The notes below the pieces were generated by a model. That model was not told the DNA's origin. It did not search any database and saw only the letters and a list, made by a program, of their open reading frames with translations. Shown here in pieces: positions 1 through 7,372 of a stretch of 45,462 nt of DNA (within the stretch, counting starts at the first letter, position 1; each line of letters starts with the position of its first letter). This DNA comes from CAYMLQ01 sp964390795 (lineage in GTDB: Bacteria > Verrucomicrobiota > Kiritimatiellia > RFP12 > UBA1067): assembly GCA_964390795.1 (NCBI GenBank), contig CAYMLQ010000009.1:1-45462 (forward strand), read 5' to 3'. A program made the translations under genes and the position numbers.

Positions 1-434
1 CGACCGTCGACCCCAACGACTGGATTACGCTCTTCTGCGACGAGAAGATCTACAATCCCAAGGAGCAGGACGTCGACACGGCGGCCACCACGCCGCAGGC
101 CGCTGTCCGCAACCCCTTCTCGCTCTTCCGCACGATCCGTCCGGCGGCCGGTCCAGCCCCCTCCGCCTCCTCCGACAAGAAAGAGGCTGCCATCAGGAAG
201 GACCTGGTCGCCCCGCTCTCCTCCATTTTCATCGTGGAGGGTTACACGCCCAACCCCAGCCTGAAGAGCGTGCGCGAAATGATCGAACGCCTCAAGACCT
301 CCCCCGAAATCGCACGCGTCGACCTGCGCAGCGACGACCAGGTCCTGTCCCCGACCGGCATCCCCGAGCTGGAAGCTGAGAAAATTCCTAAATTCCGCCG
401 GTTCGTGCTCGAAATCGAGGTGAAACGCCCATGA
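1..434 (+). CDS. PilN/GspL-like inner-membrane assembly protein, C-terminal part
   Basis: The reading frame is open from the first bases of the window to a TGA at 432-434, so the N-terminus lies outside. The visible 143 residues have an Ala/Pro/Ser-rich stretch (about residues 30-65) and a small alpha/beta domain ending in a hydrophobic strand (RRFVLEIEV). The stop overlaps the start of the next gene by 4 bases (ATGA), which indicates translational coupling. The order before a PilO-like, a PilP/GspC-like and a GspE gene suggests a PilN- or GspL-type protein linking the cytoplasmic ATPase to the periplasmic scaffold. That role is inferred mainly from position; the sequence alone is weakly diagnostic. 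Confidence 0.5.
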   Translation, partial: TVDPNDWITLFCDEKIYNPKEQDVDTAATTPQAAVRNPFSLFRTIRPAAGPAPSASSDKKEAAIRKDLVAPLSSIFIVEGYTPNPSLKSVREMIERLKTSPEIARVDLRSDDQVLSPTGIPELEAEKIPKFRRFVLEIEVKRP

Positions 435-1189
435 AGAGACTCCCCCTTCACTTTCTGAAAACCGAGCGCATGCAGGTCGTCCTGATCCTGCTCTTCGTTC
501 TGCTCAGCGGCTTCCTGACCGTCTCCTTCGTCGTGTTCCCGCAGCTCGACATGCAGGAGGAAAACCGCATGGTGCGCGAGCAGCTCGACAGCAGCCGGTA
601 CGCCAGCCTCTCGATCATCAACATGCAGCGGATCGCCGAGCACGAGACGTCCAACCTGCGCACCCTCTCCAACGAGTGGTCGCATATCGCGGAGCGCCTC
701 GCCGCCTTCCCGAACCAGACCGTCATGCAGAACGCCGAGGTCAACCGTATCGACTACAAGGTCCAACTGTATGAGATCCGCCAGCGCCTGCAGGTCAAGT
801 CCGACGAACTGAAGATCCAGCTCATGCCCACCGAACTCGGCCTAGACGAGTCGCTCACCAGCGGCGACGCCATCCGCGTGCGTATGCTACAGCTCAAGGC
901 GGTCGAGAAGTTGGCGGACATCACCCTCGACCGCCAAATCCAGCGGCTCGTGGAGATCTACCCCCTGCCGCCCGTCGAACACAAGGACAAAAAAGGACGC
1001 AGAGTCTTCGAGGAATACCCCGTGCGCATCGAGTGCGATGTGGACTTCGAGCACCTCTACACCTTCTTCCAGTCCCTTTTCGAGGAAAACCAGGTCTTCA
1101 CCTTCCGCAACCTGCGCATCGAGTCTGGCCCCACCTTCGACTCGAAGCTCCGCGTCAAGGCGATCCTCTCGGCGCTGCTGTTTGAATAA
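431..1189 (+). CDS. PilO/GspM-like inner-membrane assembly protein
   Basis: This 252-residue protein has a short basic cytoplasmic N-terminus, one membrane segment at about residues 16-37, a helical coiled region rich in Glu, Gln and Arg (40-180), and a C-terminal ferredoxin-like domain (about 190-252) with the pattern EYPVRIECDVDFEHLYTFF. That architecture is typical of PilO and GspM, bitopic proteins that dimerise in the periplasm and align the pseudopilus machinery. The start overlaps the previous stop by 4 bases and the next gene follows after 9 bases, so all three belong to one transcription unit. PilO versus GspM cannot be decided here. Confidence 0.7.
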   Translation: MKRLPLHFLKTERMQVVLILLFVLLSGFLTVSFVVFPQLDMQEENRMVREQLDSSRYASLSIINMQRIAEHETSNLRTLSNEWSHIAERLAAFPNQTVMQNAEVNRIDYKVQLYEIRQRLQVKSDELKIQLMPTELGLDESLTSGDAIRVRMLQLKAVEKLADITLDRQIQRLVEIYPLPPVEHKDKKGRRVFEEYPVRIECDVDFEHLYTFFQSLFEENQVFTFRNLRIESGPTFDSKLRVKAILSALLFE

Positions 1190-1198
1190 AGGACTTAT

Positions 1199-2065
1199 AT
1201 GAACCAACTCTGGAAAGGCGTCATGCATCTCAACGCCAAGGCGTTCTGCCTCGCTGCGGCGTTCATTTTTTTCGGCGTCATGGCCTGGTGCGGCTTCAGG
1301 TTCCTCAACCCGCCCTCGCCCTTGAAAGACGGCGGTGAAGGCAAACTGCCCGATCTCTCCCAGCCGTGGGCGTTCGGCACCCTCGACTTCGTCTCCAACC
1401 AACTCGCCGCCGAGACGCTCTCGATTCCGGTCGACCCGTTCCGCCCCACCATCGAGGCGATCTTCACCAACGAGACGGAGCGCGCCGCGTTCCTGAAGGC
1501 TCTCAAGGCCGCGCAGAACGCCGCCGCGGGCGTGGGCACGGCCCCCGAAGGCACGAAGAAGGAGGATCCCTTCGCGCACCTGCGCAAGAAGAACCCAGAG
1601 TCCGGCGGCCTCACCGGCGCGGACGGCCAGCCCATGATTATCCCCAAACTCACCTTTATGGGCTTCTTCCAGCGTCCCGACGGCAAGAAGGCCGCCATGT
1701 TCTACGATTCTGCGAACAATTCGACCGTCTTCTATGAGGCCGGCAAGCAGGTGCATGGCGTGGATGTGCTCGACGCCAATGTCCGCGAAGCCCAGATCCG
1801 GCTCCCCGACGGCTCCGTCACCACCGTAGCGATCGGCGAATCCAAGGAACTCGCCGCCGAACCGGACAAGAACCCGCCCAAGAAAGTCGCGCCCGCCGTC
1901 AAACCCGGCGCGCTCGCCCAACAGCAAAAACCCGGTGCCAAACCCGGTCTTCAGCCGAAGCCCGGCCAGCTTCAGAAGCCTGTCCAGAAACCCCTTCCCC
2001 CGCAGCAGAAGCCAGTAAAACAGCCAAGACCCGGTGCGCAAAAGCCTCGTCCCGAAATGCCCTAA
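1199..2065 (+). CDS. PilP/GspC-like periplasmic protein with Pro/Lys-rich tail
   Basis: This 288-residue protein has one membrane segment near residues 15-34, a periplasmic region, a small beta domain at about 145-215 (LTFMGFFQRPDGKKAAMFYD, then a turn ending in GESKEL), and a C-terminal tail from about 220 built almost entirely of Lys, Pro, Gln and Gly. The beta domain resembles the PilP/GspC HR domain that contacts the secretin. The position after the PilO-like gene and before gspE supports that role. The basic proline tail may reach peptidoglycan or a partner, which is inference. GspC versus PilP is unresolved. Confidence 0.55.
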   Translation: MNQLWKGVMHLNAKAFCLAAAFIFFGVMAWCGFRFLNPPSPLKDGGEGKLPDLSQPWAFGTLDFVSNQLAAETLSIPVDPFRPTIEAIFTNETERAAFLKALKAAQNAAAGVGTAPEGTKKEDPFAHLRKKNPESGGLTGADGQPMIIPKLTFMGFFQRPDGKKAAMFYDSANNSTVFYEAGKQVHGVDVLDANVREAQIRLPDGSVTTVAIGESKELAAEPDKNPPKKVAPAVKPGALAQQQKPGAKPGLQPKPGQLQKPVQKPLPPQQKPVKQPRPGAQKPRPEMP

Positions 2066-2148
2066 GTTTATCCCTCCCTGTCCGGGCTGGCCCTGCATAC
2101 CCGCCCTCCTGAACCCTGACCCCTGAACCCTTTTCCTCCCTTCCCCCT
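2066..2148 (+). repeat. Pyrimidine-rich direct repeat upstream of gspE
   Basis: The 83-base gap between the PilP/GspC-like gene and gspE holds degenerate repeats of CCTGAACCCTGACCC followed by a C/T-rich run up to the ATG. It belongs with the other short repeats placed at gene junctions in this operon. No clear promoter or purine-rich ribosome binding site is visible. Confidence 0.6.
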
Positions 2149-3876
2149 ATGGAAAACGCACATACAATCCGCTACTACTCCGAAGACCTCGTGGCCGAGG
2201 TCACCGAGCGCCTCGTCACGCGCGGTCTGCTCACCCTCGACAAGCTGGGCGAGCTCCAGGGCCGCGCCGCGCTCACGCTGCAAGGCATCGACCGCCTGCT
2301 GCTTCAGGAAGCCATCGTCAACGAGGCCGACCTCCTGAAAGCCTTCGCCGAGGTCAGCGGCATCCCCTTCCATAACATCGGCGACTTCAAGATCGAGCAG
2401 GAGGCCATCGACAAGGTCAACGCCAAAGTCGCGCTGCGCCACCGGATCGTGCCCCTGACCTTCCAGAACGGCGTCCTCCTGCTGGCCGCCAGCCGCGTGC
2501 CCAACCTGACCACGGCCGACGGACTGCGCATGGTGCTCGACGCGGGCATCGACTTCATCCTCTGCCCCGAGAGCGACGTCGCCATGTCGCTCACCCATTT
2601 CTACGGCCTCGGCGCGGAGACCATTGACCAGCTCATCCTCGAAGCCGAGGCCATGCCCCAGCTCGATGAGAATGACGACATCAATGTCCAGACCCAAGAG
2701 ACCGGCATGGTGCGCTTCATCAACCTCATCATCGCCGAAGCCATCCGCATGGACGCCACCGATATCCACATCGAGCCGTTCGAGAACACCCTGCGCCTGC
2801 GCTACCGCGTGGACGGCATCCTGCAGGAGATCCCCCTGCCCAAGGGCGTCGAAAAGCTGCGCAAGGCCGTCAGCTCCTCCGTCAAGATCATGGCCGCCAT
2901 GGACATCGCCGAGCACCGCAAGCCCCACGACGGACGCATCAAGGTGCGCTGCGGCACCAGCGACTACGACCTGCGCGTCTCGGTGCTGCCCACCGGCTGG
3001 GGCGAAACCTGCTGCCTGCGTATCCTGAACCGCGGCACCACCAAGATCGACCTCGACCAGCTCGGACTCTCGCCCTACCAACTGCCCAAGATCGCCAAAC
3101 TCACCGAGCTTCCGCACGGGGTGATCCTCATGACCGGCCCCACCGGCTCGGGCAAGACCACCACGCTCTACGCGCTGCTCTCCCGCCTGAACAAGACCGG
3201 CACCAAGATCATCACCGTGGAAGACCCGGTGGAATACCAGATGTCCGGCATCAACCAGGTCCAGGTCCACAGCAAGATCGGCCTCACCTTCGCCACCATC
3301 CTGCGCTCGATCCTGCGCCACGACCCGGATGTGATCCTCATCGGCGAAATCCGCGACTCCGAGACCGCCGACATCGCGGTGCGCTCCTCGCTCACCGGCC
3401 ATCTGGTGCTCAGCACGCTGCACACCAACGACGCGCCCAGCGCCATCCCACGCCTGATCGACATGGGCGTCGAGCCCTACCTGATCGCCTCCTGCGTGGA
3501 GGGCGTCGTGGCCCAGCGCCTCGTGCGCCGCGTCTGCCGCAACTGCCACGAGAAGTACCAGCCGCCCGCACCGCTCCTCTCCGAGATGGCGCAGTTCTAT
3601 CCGGACATCATCCACAAGGCCGAGTATTACGTCGGCCACGGCTGCCCCGCCTGCGGCTTCACCGGCTACCGCGGCCGTAACGCCATCAACGAAGTCATGC
3701 TGATGACCGACACCCTCCGCGCCCTGGTCGTGGAACGCAAGCCCGCCAACATCATCAAGGACTTGGCCATCAAGGAGGGCATGGTCACCCTGCGCCAGGA
3801 CGGCTGGCTGCGCGTGATCGAAGGCCGTACCTCGGTCGAAGAGGTCCTGCGCGTCGCCGGGCGGATGGAAGAGTAG
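2149..3876 (+). CDS. gspE: GspE/PilB-family secretion ATPase
   Basis: This 575-residue hexameric ATPase powers pseudopilus assembly from the cytoplasmic side. The N-terminal MshEN/GspE_N-type domain covers about residues 1-150. The core has Walker A GPTGSGKT at 330-337, an Asp box (TVEDPVEYQ), Walker B GEIRD at 399-403 and the His box STLHTND with H425. Two CxxC pairs (C463/C466 and C499/C502) form the zinc-binding CM domain typical of GspE and PilB rather than PilT. It is full length and intact. The neighbours (pilN/O/P-like upstream, pseudopilins downstream) place it in a T2SS/T4P hybrid. No GspF or secretin gene is inside the window; they may lie upstream. Confidence 0.95.
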   Translation: MENAHTIRYYSEDLVAEVTERLVTRGLLTLDKLGELQGRAALTLQGIDRLLLQEAIVNEADLLKAFAEVSGIPFHNIGDFKIEQEAIDKVNAKVALRHRIVPLTFQNGVLLLAASRVPNLTTADGLRMVLDAGIDFILCPESDVAMSLTHFYGLGAETIDQLILEAEAMPQLDENDDINVQTQETGMVRFINLIIAEAIRMDATDIHIEPFENTLRLRYRVDGILQEIPLPKGVEKLRKAVSSSVKIMAAMDIAEHRKPHDGRIKVRCGTSDYDLRVSVLPTGWGETCCLRILNRGTTKIDLDQLGLSPYQLPKIAKLTELPHGVILMTGPTGSGKTTTLYALLSRLNKTGTKIITVEDPVEYQMSGINQVQVHSKIGLTFATILRSILRHDPDVILIGEIRDSETADIAVRSSLTGHLVLSTLHTNDAPSAIPRLIDMGVEPYLIASCVEGVVAQRLVRRVCRNCHEKYQPPAPLLSEMAQFYPDIIHKAEYYVGHGCPACGFTGYRGRNAINEVMLMTDTLRALVVERKPANIIKDLAIKEGMVTLRQDGWLRVIEGRTSVEEVLRVAGRMEE

Positions 3877-3882
3877 AGAGAG

Positions 3883-4080
3883 AAGTTAGGAGTTAGCAGT
3901 TAGGAGTTAGCAGTTAGGAGTTAGCAGTTGGAGACGAGAGAAAGATGGACGATGGAACACAACCAGCAAGGACGCACTAATCGTAAAGCGCCCCGTCTGT
4001 CTCTTGTGTCCCCATCCGTCCCTCAAAGCGATCTGCAGCCTCTTCTCCCCAACTCCTCACTCCTAACTTCTAACTCCTCC
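3883..4080. repeat. AGTTAGG/AGTTAGC repeat cassette with inverted outer arms
   Basis: The junction between gspE and the first pseudopilin begins with tandem heptamer-like repeats (AGTTAGGAGTTAGC, about 3889-3930) and ends with their reverse complement (AACTCCTAACTTCTAACTCC, about 4049-4077), with about 115 bases of unrelated sequence between. The second arm is in frame with the pseudopilin and would be translated as Asn-Ser-Ser-Leu-Leu-Thr-type residues. Similar arms occur at 7488-7515, 9775-9809 and 27350-27453. Confidence 0.75.
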
Positions 4081-4635
4081 TTCGATGAGGGTCATGCCCG
4101 CGCTCGCGCGGGCATGACCCTCATCGAGCTGGGCGTGGTCATGGGCATCGTCACCGTGCTGCTCGCCCTCGTGCTCGGCCTCGGACGCCACGTCAACGAG
4201 ATCGTCAAGATCCGCCGCGCCCAGGCCGATCTCGGCGAATGGCACGAGGTGCTCAACCGCTGGCACCTGCAGTTCGGCGAATACCCCTATGAAGCCGTTG
4301 ACGTCGCAACCGGAAACCGGATCGGCCAGCCCCTGCTCGACACCAGAAAACCTACTGAAAATCTGGCGAATATTCTCGGGGACTGCCATCTACGGTTCAG
4401 TTTCGATGGTTCCATCACCAACATCACTCTCCGATCCTTCCTCACCTCCGACCTGAAGCTGACCGACCCGTGGGGCAGCCCCTACATCTACGATTGCGAC
4501 CCGGGCAGAAAAGCCTATACTCTCTACTCCTGCGGCCAGGACTCGCGCAGCGTCATGCCGGACGGCACCCGCATCCCCACCGACGCGCCCGCCACCCCTG
4601 ACCCAACCCTCGACGACATCTATTTTGAACGGTGA
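3952..4635 (+). CDS. Pseudopilin 1, GspG-like, with repeat-encoded leader
   Basis: The prepilin motif is RAG^MTLIEL: cleavage is predicted after the Gly encoded at 4111-4113, with Glu at +5, followed by a hydrophobic helix (MGIVTVLLALVLGLG). The mature part is about 173 residues and includes the LTDPWGSPYIYDCD block typical of major pseudopilins, where Pro-Trp-Gly precedes the calcium-binding C-terminus. From ATG 3952 the leader would be 54 residues, against roughly 5-25 in ordinary prepilins, because repeats and an inverted copy of the motif lie between start and cleavage site. A TTG at 3928 is an alternative start. The processed pseudopilin should be normal whichever start is used. Confidence 0.85.
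   Translation: MEHNQQGRTNRKAPRLSLVSPSVPQSDLQPLLPNSSLLTSNSSFDEGHARARAGMTLIELGVVMGIVTVLLALVLGLGRHVNEIVKIRRAQADLGEWHEVLNRWHLQFGEYPYEAVDVATGNRIGQPLLDTRKPTENLANILGDCHLRFSFDGSITNITLRSFLTSDLKLTDPWGSPYIYDCDPGRKAYTLYSCGQDSRSVMPDGTRIPTDAPATPDPTLDDIYFER
4082..4127. repeat. Perfect 22-bp inverted repeat across the prepilin cleavage site
   Basis: Bases 4082-4103 are the exact reverse complement of 4106-4127, leaving a 2-base loop. The right arm encodes ARAGMTLIE, including the prepilin-peptidase site. The left arm is its inverted copy and is read as FDEGHAR in the leader. In RNA it would form a very stable hairpin just before the mature coding region. Confidence 0.95.
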
Positions 4636-4669
4636 TCTTATGAATTCACAACTCACCTCCAGCCGTTTC

Positions 4670-5056
4670 ATGGGAGCGGGGACACTCCTGTCCCCGGCAC
4701 GGGAGCGGGGACACTCCTGTCCCCGGCCTGGGAGCAAGGANNNNNNNNNNNNNNNNNNNNNNNNNNNNNNNNNNNNNNNNNNNNNNNNNNNNNNNNNNNN
4801 NNNNNNNNNNNNNNNNNNNNNNNNNNNNNNNNNNNNNNNNCACTCCTGTCCTTGCCTCGGCTACCCGGGAGCGGGGACACTCCTGTCCCCGGCCTGGGAG
4901 CAAGGACACTCCTGTCCTTGCCTCGGCTACCCGGGAGCGGGGACACTCCTGTCCCCGGCCTTACCCGGCAGCGGGGACACTCCTGTCCCCGCCGCAAGGA
5001 CAAGAGTGTCCTTGCTCCCATGTAGCGCCAGGGACAGGAGTGTCCCTGCTCCCATG
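4670..5056. repeat. Array of hairpin repeats (GGGAGCGGGGACACTCCTGT type)
   Basis: About nine or ten units follow the pattern GGGAGC(A/G)RGGACA-N4-TGTCC(C/T)YGC, each partly self-complementary (GGGACA/TGTCCC or GGACAAG/CTTGTCC forms), in both orientations. They fill the space between pseudopilins 1 and 2. The array is interrupted by the assembly gap, so unit number and length are unknown. The last unit (about 5031-5055) runs into the start of pseudopilin 2. The same unit recurs at 8145-8790. Confidence 0.85.
4741..4840. other. Assembly gap (100 N)
   Basis: Exactly 100 undetermined bases sit inside the hairpin repeat array. A round 100-N run is the usual placeholder for a scaffold gap of unknown size, so coordinates across it and any reading frame spanning it are not reliable. 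Confidence 0.97.
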
Positions 5057-5687
5057 GGCACGCCGCCATGCGTTTACGCTCGTCGAGATGCTCATCGTCA
5101 TTTCCATCATCAGCGTGCTGCTCGGCCTGCTCTACGGCGCTCTGGAGCGCGCCCAGAAGTTCAGCCGCCGCACCATCACCTATGCCGAACTCAAGGGCAT
5201 CGAGTCCGCCTTCAAGCAGTACTACGCCCACTACCACGCCTGGCCGAGCAACAGCCTGGCGACGGCCCGGCTCGAAAGCCGCAACGACCTGGGCTTCGTG
5301 ATCGACCAGCCGATCGCCACCATGCTACAGGGTGTCCGCGACACCTCAAACGATGCGTGGAAACTCAACCCGGAAGCCGTGCCCTTCATCGAGTTTGCTC
5401 GTTATTCTCCGCTGTCCCGCGCGCCCGTCAACCCGTTCAAGCCGAACAACAACAACGCGAATGACACCAGCCGCAGCTACAAGGTGCTGTTTGACACCGA
5501 TGGCGACCGGCAGTTGCTCATCCCGATTGACACAGACGCGACGGGCACGACGACCGCCACCAACATCGTCGCCAGCGTCGCGGTCTGGACCGTGATCCCC
5601 GCCACGCGCAAAACCAACCGCTCCGGACAGGAAGAGAATATCGGCGATGTCATCTTCGGCAGCTGGGATTCGTTCAACGTCAAGTGA
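5040..5687 (+). CDS. Pseudopilin 2, GspG-like
   Basis: The motif RRHA^FTLVEM gives cleavage after Ala, with Glu at +5, then a hydrophobic helix (LIVISIISVLLGLLYGALE). The mature protein is about 204 residues with a Tyr/Ala/Trp-rich globular part (KQYYAHYHAWPSN) like GspG relatives. The GTG at 5040 lies in the last hairpin repeat and gives an 11-residue leader but has no convincing ribosome site. An ATG at 4640, four bases after the preceding stop, could be the real start; whether it is in frame cannot be judged because of the 100-N gap. It ends in an ordinary stop at 5687, followed by another repeat cassette. Confidence 0.8.
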   Translation: MSLLPWARRHAFTLVEMLIVISIISVLLGLLYGALERAQKFSRRTITYAELKGIESAFKQYYAHYHAWPSNSLATARLESRNDLGFVIDQPIATMLQGVRDTSNDAWKLNPEAVPFIEFARYSPLSRAPVNPFKPNNNNANDTSRSYKVLFDTDGDRQLLIPIDTDATGTTTATNIVASVAVWTVIPATRKTNRSGQEENIGDVIFGSWDSFNVK

Positions 5688-5689
5688 GG

Positions 5690-5950
5690 CCGGGAAGTTC
5701 TAAAGTGCTAAAGTTCGAGAGTTCTAAAGTTGATAGTTCAAGAGTTTGAGAGTTAGAGAGTTCGAGAGTTGACTGCTCCCATGACAAAACCCGGATATCT
5801 GAAAGATCAAACGAACGGAGGCCCCCAATCCCCTCTGCTTGGCCGCCGCTTTGTATCCGACAACTTTAGAACTCTCTCACTCTCGCACTTTAGAACTCTC
5901 TCACTCTCGCACTTTAGAACTTTAGAACTCTCGCACTTTAGAACTTCCCC
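5690..5950. repeat. AGTTCTAAAGT repeat cassette with inverted outer arms
   Basis: After pseudopilin 2 a run of AGTTCTAAAG/GTTCGAGAG repeats (about 5693-5770) is followed, after about 95 bases, by the reverse-complement series (ACTTTAGAACTCTC, about 5864-5947) that enters pseudopilin 3 in frame as His-Phe-Arg-Thr-Leu repeats. The same unit is found at 8835-8875 and inside waaA at 41501-41572. Confidence 0.8.
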
Positions 5951-6611
5951 TCTAACCGCCTTCACCGTTATCGAATTGCTCATGGTTGTCGGCACGCTCT
6001 CGGTCCTCCTGGCCATCATCCTGCCCACCATCAAGACCGTTCGCAACTCGGCCCTGAACAAAAAAGCCCAGGCCGAAGCCACCGCGCTCGCCCAGGCCGC
6101 CATCCATTACAAGAACGAATACGGTTTCTGGCCGGGGCAGCTGCAGACGAAAGCCGACGACGCCGTCGAACTGCGCCCCGCCTTTAAGAATCTGCATGCC
6201 GCCTTCGTCCCTGCGATCATCTCCGGCCCAAAGAGCTTCACGGACGCGCTCCAAGTGACCGGCGAGCCGGTCTATCTCAACGAAAATGAGGTCTACCAGT
6301 CGTTCCGCCAGATCGGCAGCAAAGAGGGCGATCGCTTCAAGTCCAACCCGCTCAATCCCAAAGGCATCCACTTCATCGACCTCGCCGAGGAACACGACCC
6401 GGAGCGCGCGGGGTTCTCAGACCCCTGGGGCCGCAGCTATGTCCTGTTTATGGGACTGAATCCCCGCTCAACGTTCACGCACACCGTTACCTTCCCCAAC
6501 GGCGGCTCGCAGCTCGTGCGCGTCGACAACGCCATCGCCTTCGCCTTCTCCTATGGCCAGGACGGCGACCGCAGCACCAACTACCTGTACAGCGCGGGGG
6601 TGCGGAAATGA
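5781..6611 (+). CDS. Pseudopilin 3 with repeat-encoded leader
   Basis: The prepilin motif is LTA^FTVIEL (cleavage before F61 counted from ATG 5781; Glu at +5), followed by the helix LMVVGTLSVLLAIILPTI. The mature part is about 216 residues and contains a GFWPGQ block and an FSDPWGRSYV block, the Pro-Trp-Gly signature of GspG-type pseudopilins. The 60-residue leader includes repeated SHFRTLELSHFRT-like units from the flanking DNA repeat. A TTG at 5769 is an alternative start. The stop overlaps the next ATG by 4 bases. This is the third GspG-like paralogue in a row, so the pseudopilus may have several major-like subunits. Confidence 0.82.
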   Translation: MTKPGYLKDQTNGGPQSPLLGRRFVSDNFRTLSLSHFRTLSLSHFRTLELSHFRTSPLTAFTVIELLMVVGTLSVLLAIILPTIKTVRNSALNKKAQAEATALAQAAIHYKNEYGFWPGQLQTKADDAVELRPAFKNLHAAFVPAIISGPKSFTDALQVTGEPVYLNENEVYQSFRQIGSKEGDRFKSNPLNPKGIHFIDLAEEHDPERAGFSDPWGRSYVLFMGLNPRSTFTHTVTFPNGGSQLVRVDNAIAFAFSYGQDGDRSTNYLYSAGVRK

Positions 6612-7372
6612 GGAAATTCTGGAGATCGGTGATCGGCGATCGGAAGTCGGCGATCGGAAGTCGGCGACCCGATGGCCCCATTCCGACCTCTGTCCTCCGA
6701 CCTCCGACCTCTGTCCTCCGACCTCCGGCCTCCGGCGTCACCCTCCTCGAACTGCTGGCCGTGCTGACCGTCATCAGCATCAGCCTCATGATCGTCGTGG
6801 GCGCCTACGGCTCCTGGGGAACCGCCCACGCCCTCAGCGGCGCGACCCGCATTCTCGAAGCGGGCCTCCAGCAGGCCCGCAGCCTGGCCGTGTCTCAGAA
6901 CGCGTACGTAGCCTTTGACTACGGCAGCTATGTGACTAACGATGTCCAAACCATGACCTACTTCCAGATTTTCCTCTGCACCAACGAAAGCGAAGTGGTC
7001 GCCGCTGTGTTGCAGCAAGCCGCAGCAGGAACCGCACTCGATCTTTCTGATGACACCTTTGGCGCGACACCCGCAGCCCCCTTCCAGCGCCTGTCCGGTC
7101 ACGTGTCGCTGGGCAGCATCACCGAAACCGACATGACCAGCGGCTCTTCCAGAGTCGTCGAGGGCACCCCGCTCTTCTTCCGCCCGGACGGCAGCGCCTG
7201 GAGCTGGGACGACGTACGCGCGCACTACCTCTGCGTCCAAACCCGCGAGCGCTTCGCGATGCGTGCGACCAAGCTCGACAACACTGACGACCCCAAACCG
7301 CTAAAGCGCCTGCTGCGCATTGATCTCGCCACCGGCCTCGTCACCGTGATCAAGGGGGAGGCACAGCCATGA
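6608..7372 (+). CDS. Pseudopilin 4, GspH-like (Verru_Chthon D-like)
   Basis: The motif is ASG^VTLLEL (V44, Glu at +5), followed by the helix LAVLTVISISLMIVVGAYG; the mature part is about 211 residues with GspH-like features (ATRILEAGLQQARSLAVSQN). The start overlaps the previous stop (ATGA) behind a G-rich ribosome site. The leader is 43 residues, extended by GATCGG/GACCTCC repeats that read as PTSVLRPP. It heads the D-B-C-A-like order (H, I, J, K) of the Verru_Chthon pseudopilin cassettes known from Verrucomicrobia; this family assignment is inference from order and motif. Confidence 0.78.
   Translation: MRKFWRSVIGDRKSAIGSRRPDGPIPTSVLRPPTSVLRPPASGVTLLELLAVLTVISISLMIVVGAYGSWGTAHALSGATRILEAGLQQARSLAVSQNAYVAFDYGSYVTNDVQTMTYFQIFLCTNESEVVAAVLQQAAAGTALDLSDDTFGATPAAPFQRLSGHVSLGSITETDMTSGSSRVVEGTPLFFRPDGSAWSWDDVRAHYLCVQTRERFAMRATKLDNTDDPKPLKRLLRIDLATGLVTVIKGEAQP
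6620..6735. repeat. GATCGGAAGTCGGC / CCGACCTCC inverted-arm repeat
   Basis: The first arm repeats GATCGG(A/T/C)-type units (6622-6668). The second arm (6687-6730) repeats CCTCCGACCTCTGT-type units, its approximate reverse complement. Both arms lie inside the leader part of pseudopilin 4 and are translated. It is the third version of the same architecture in this operon, with a different short unit. Confidence 0.65.

Noticed and set aside
2068..3639. 523-residue open frame antisense to gspE
   Set aside because: It lies wholly opposite a strongly conserved ATPase gene, and its Gly/Asp/Val-rich translation is the mirror of GC-rich codon use. Similar long antisense frames occur at 887-2098, 10343-11662, 14468-15355, 27430-28632, 31582-32976 and 41650-42999.
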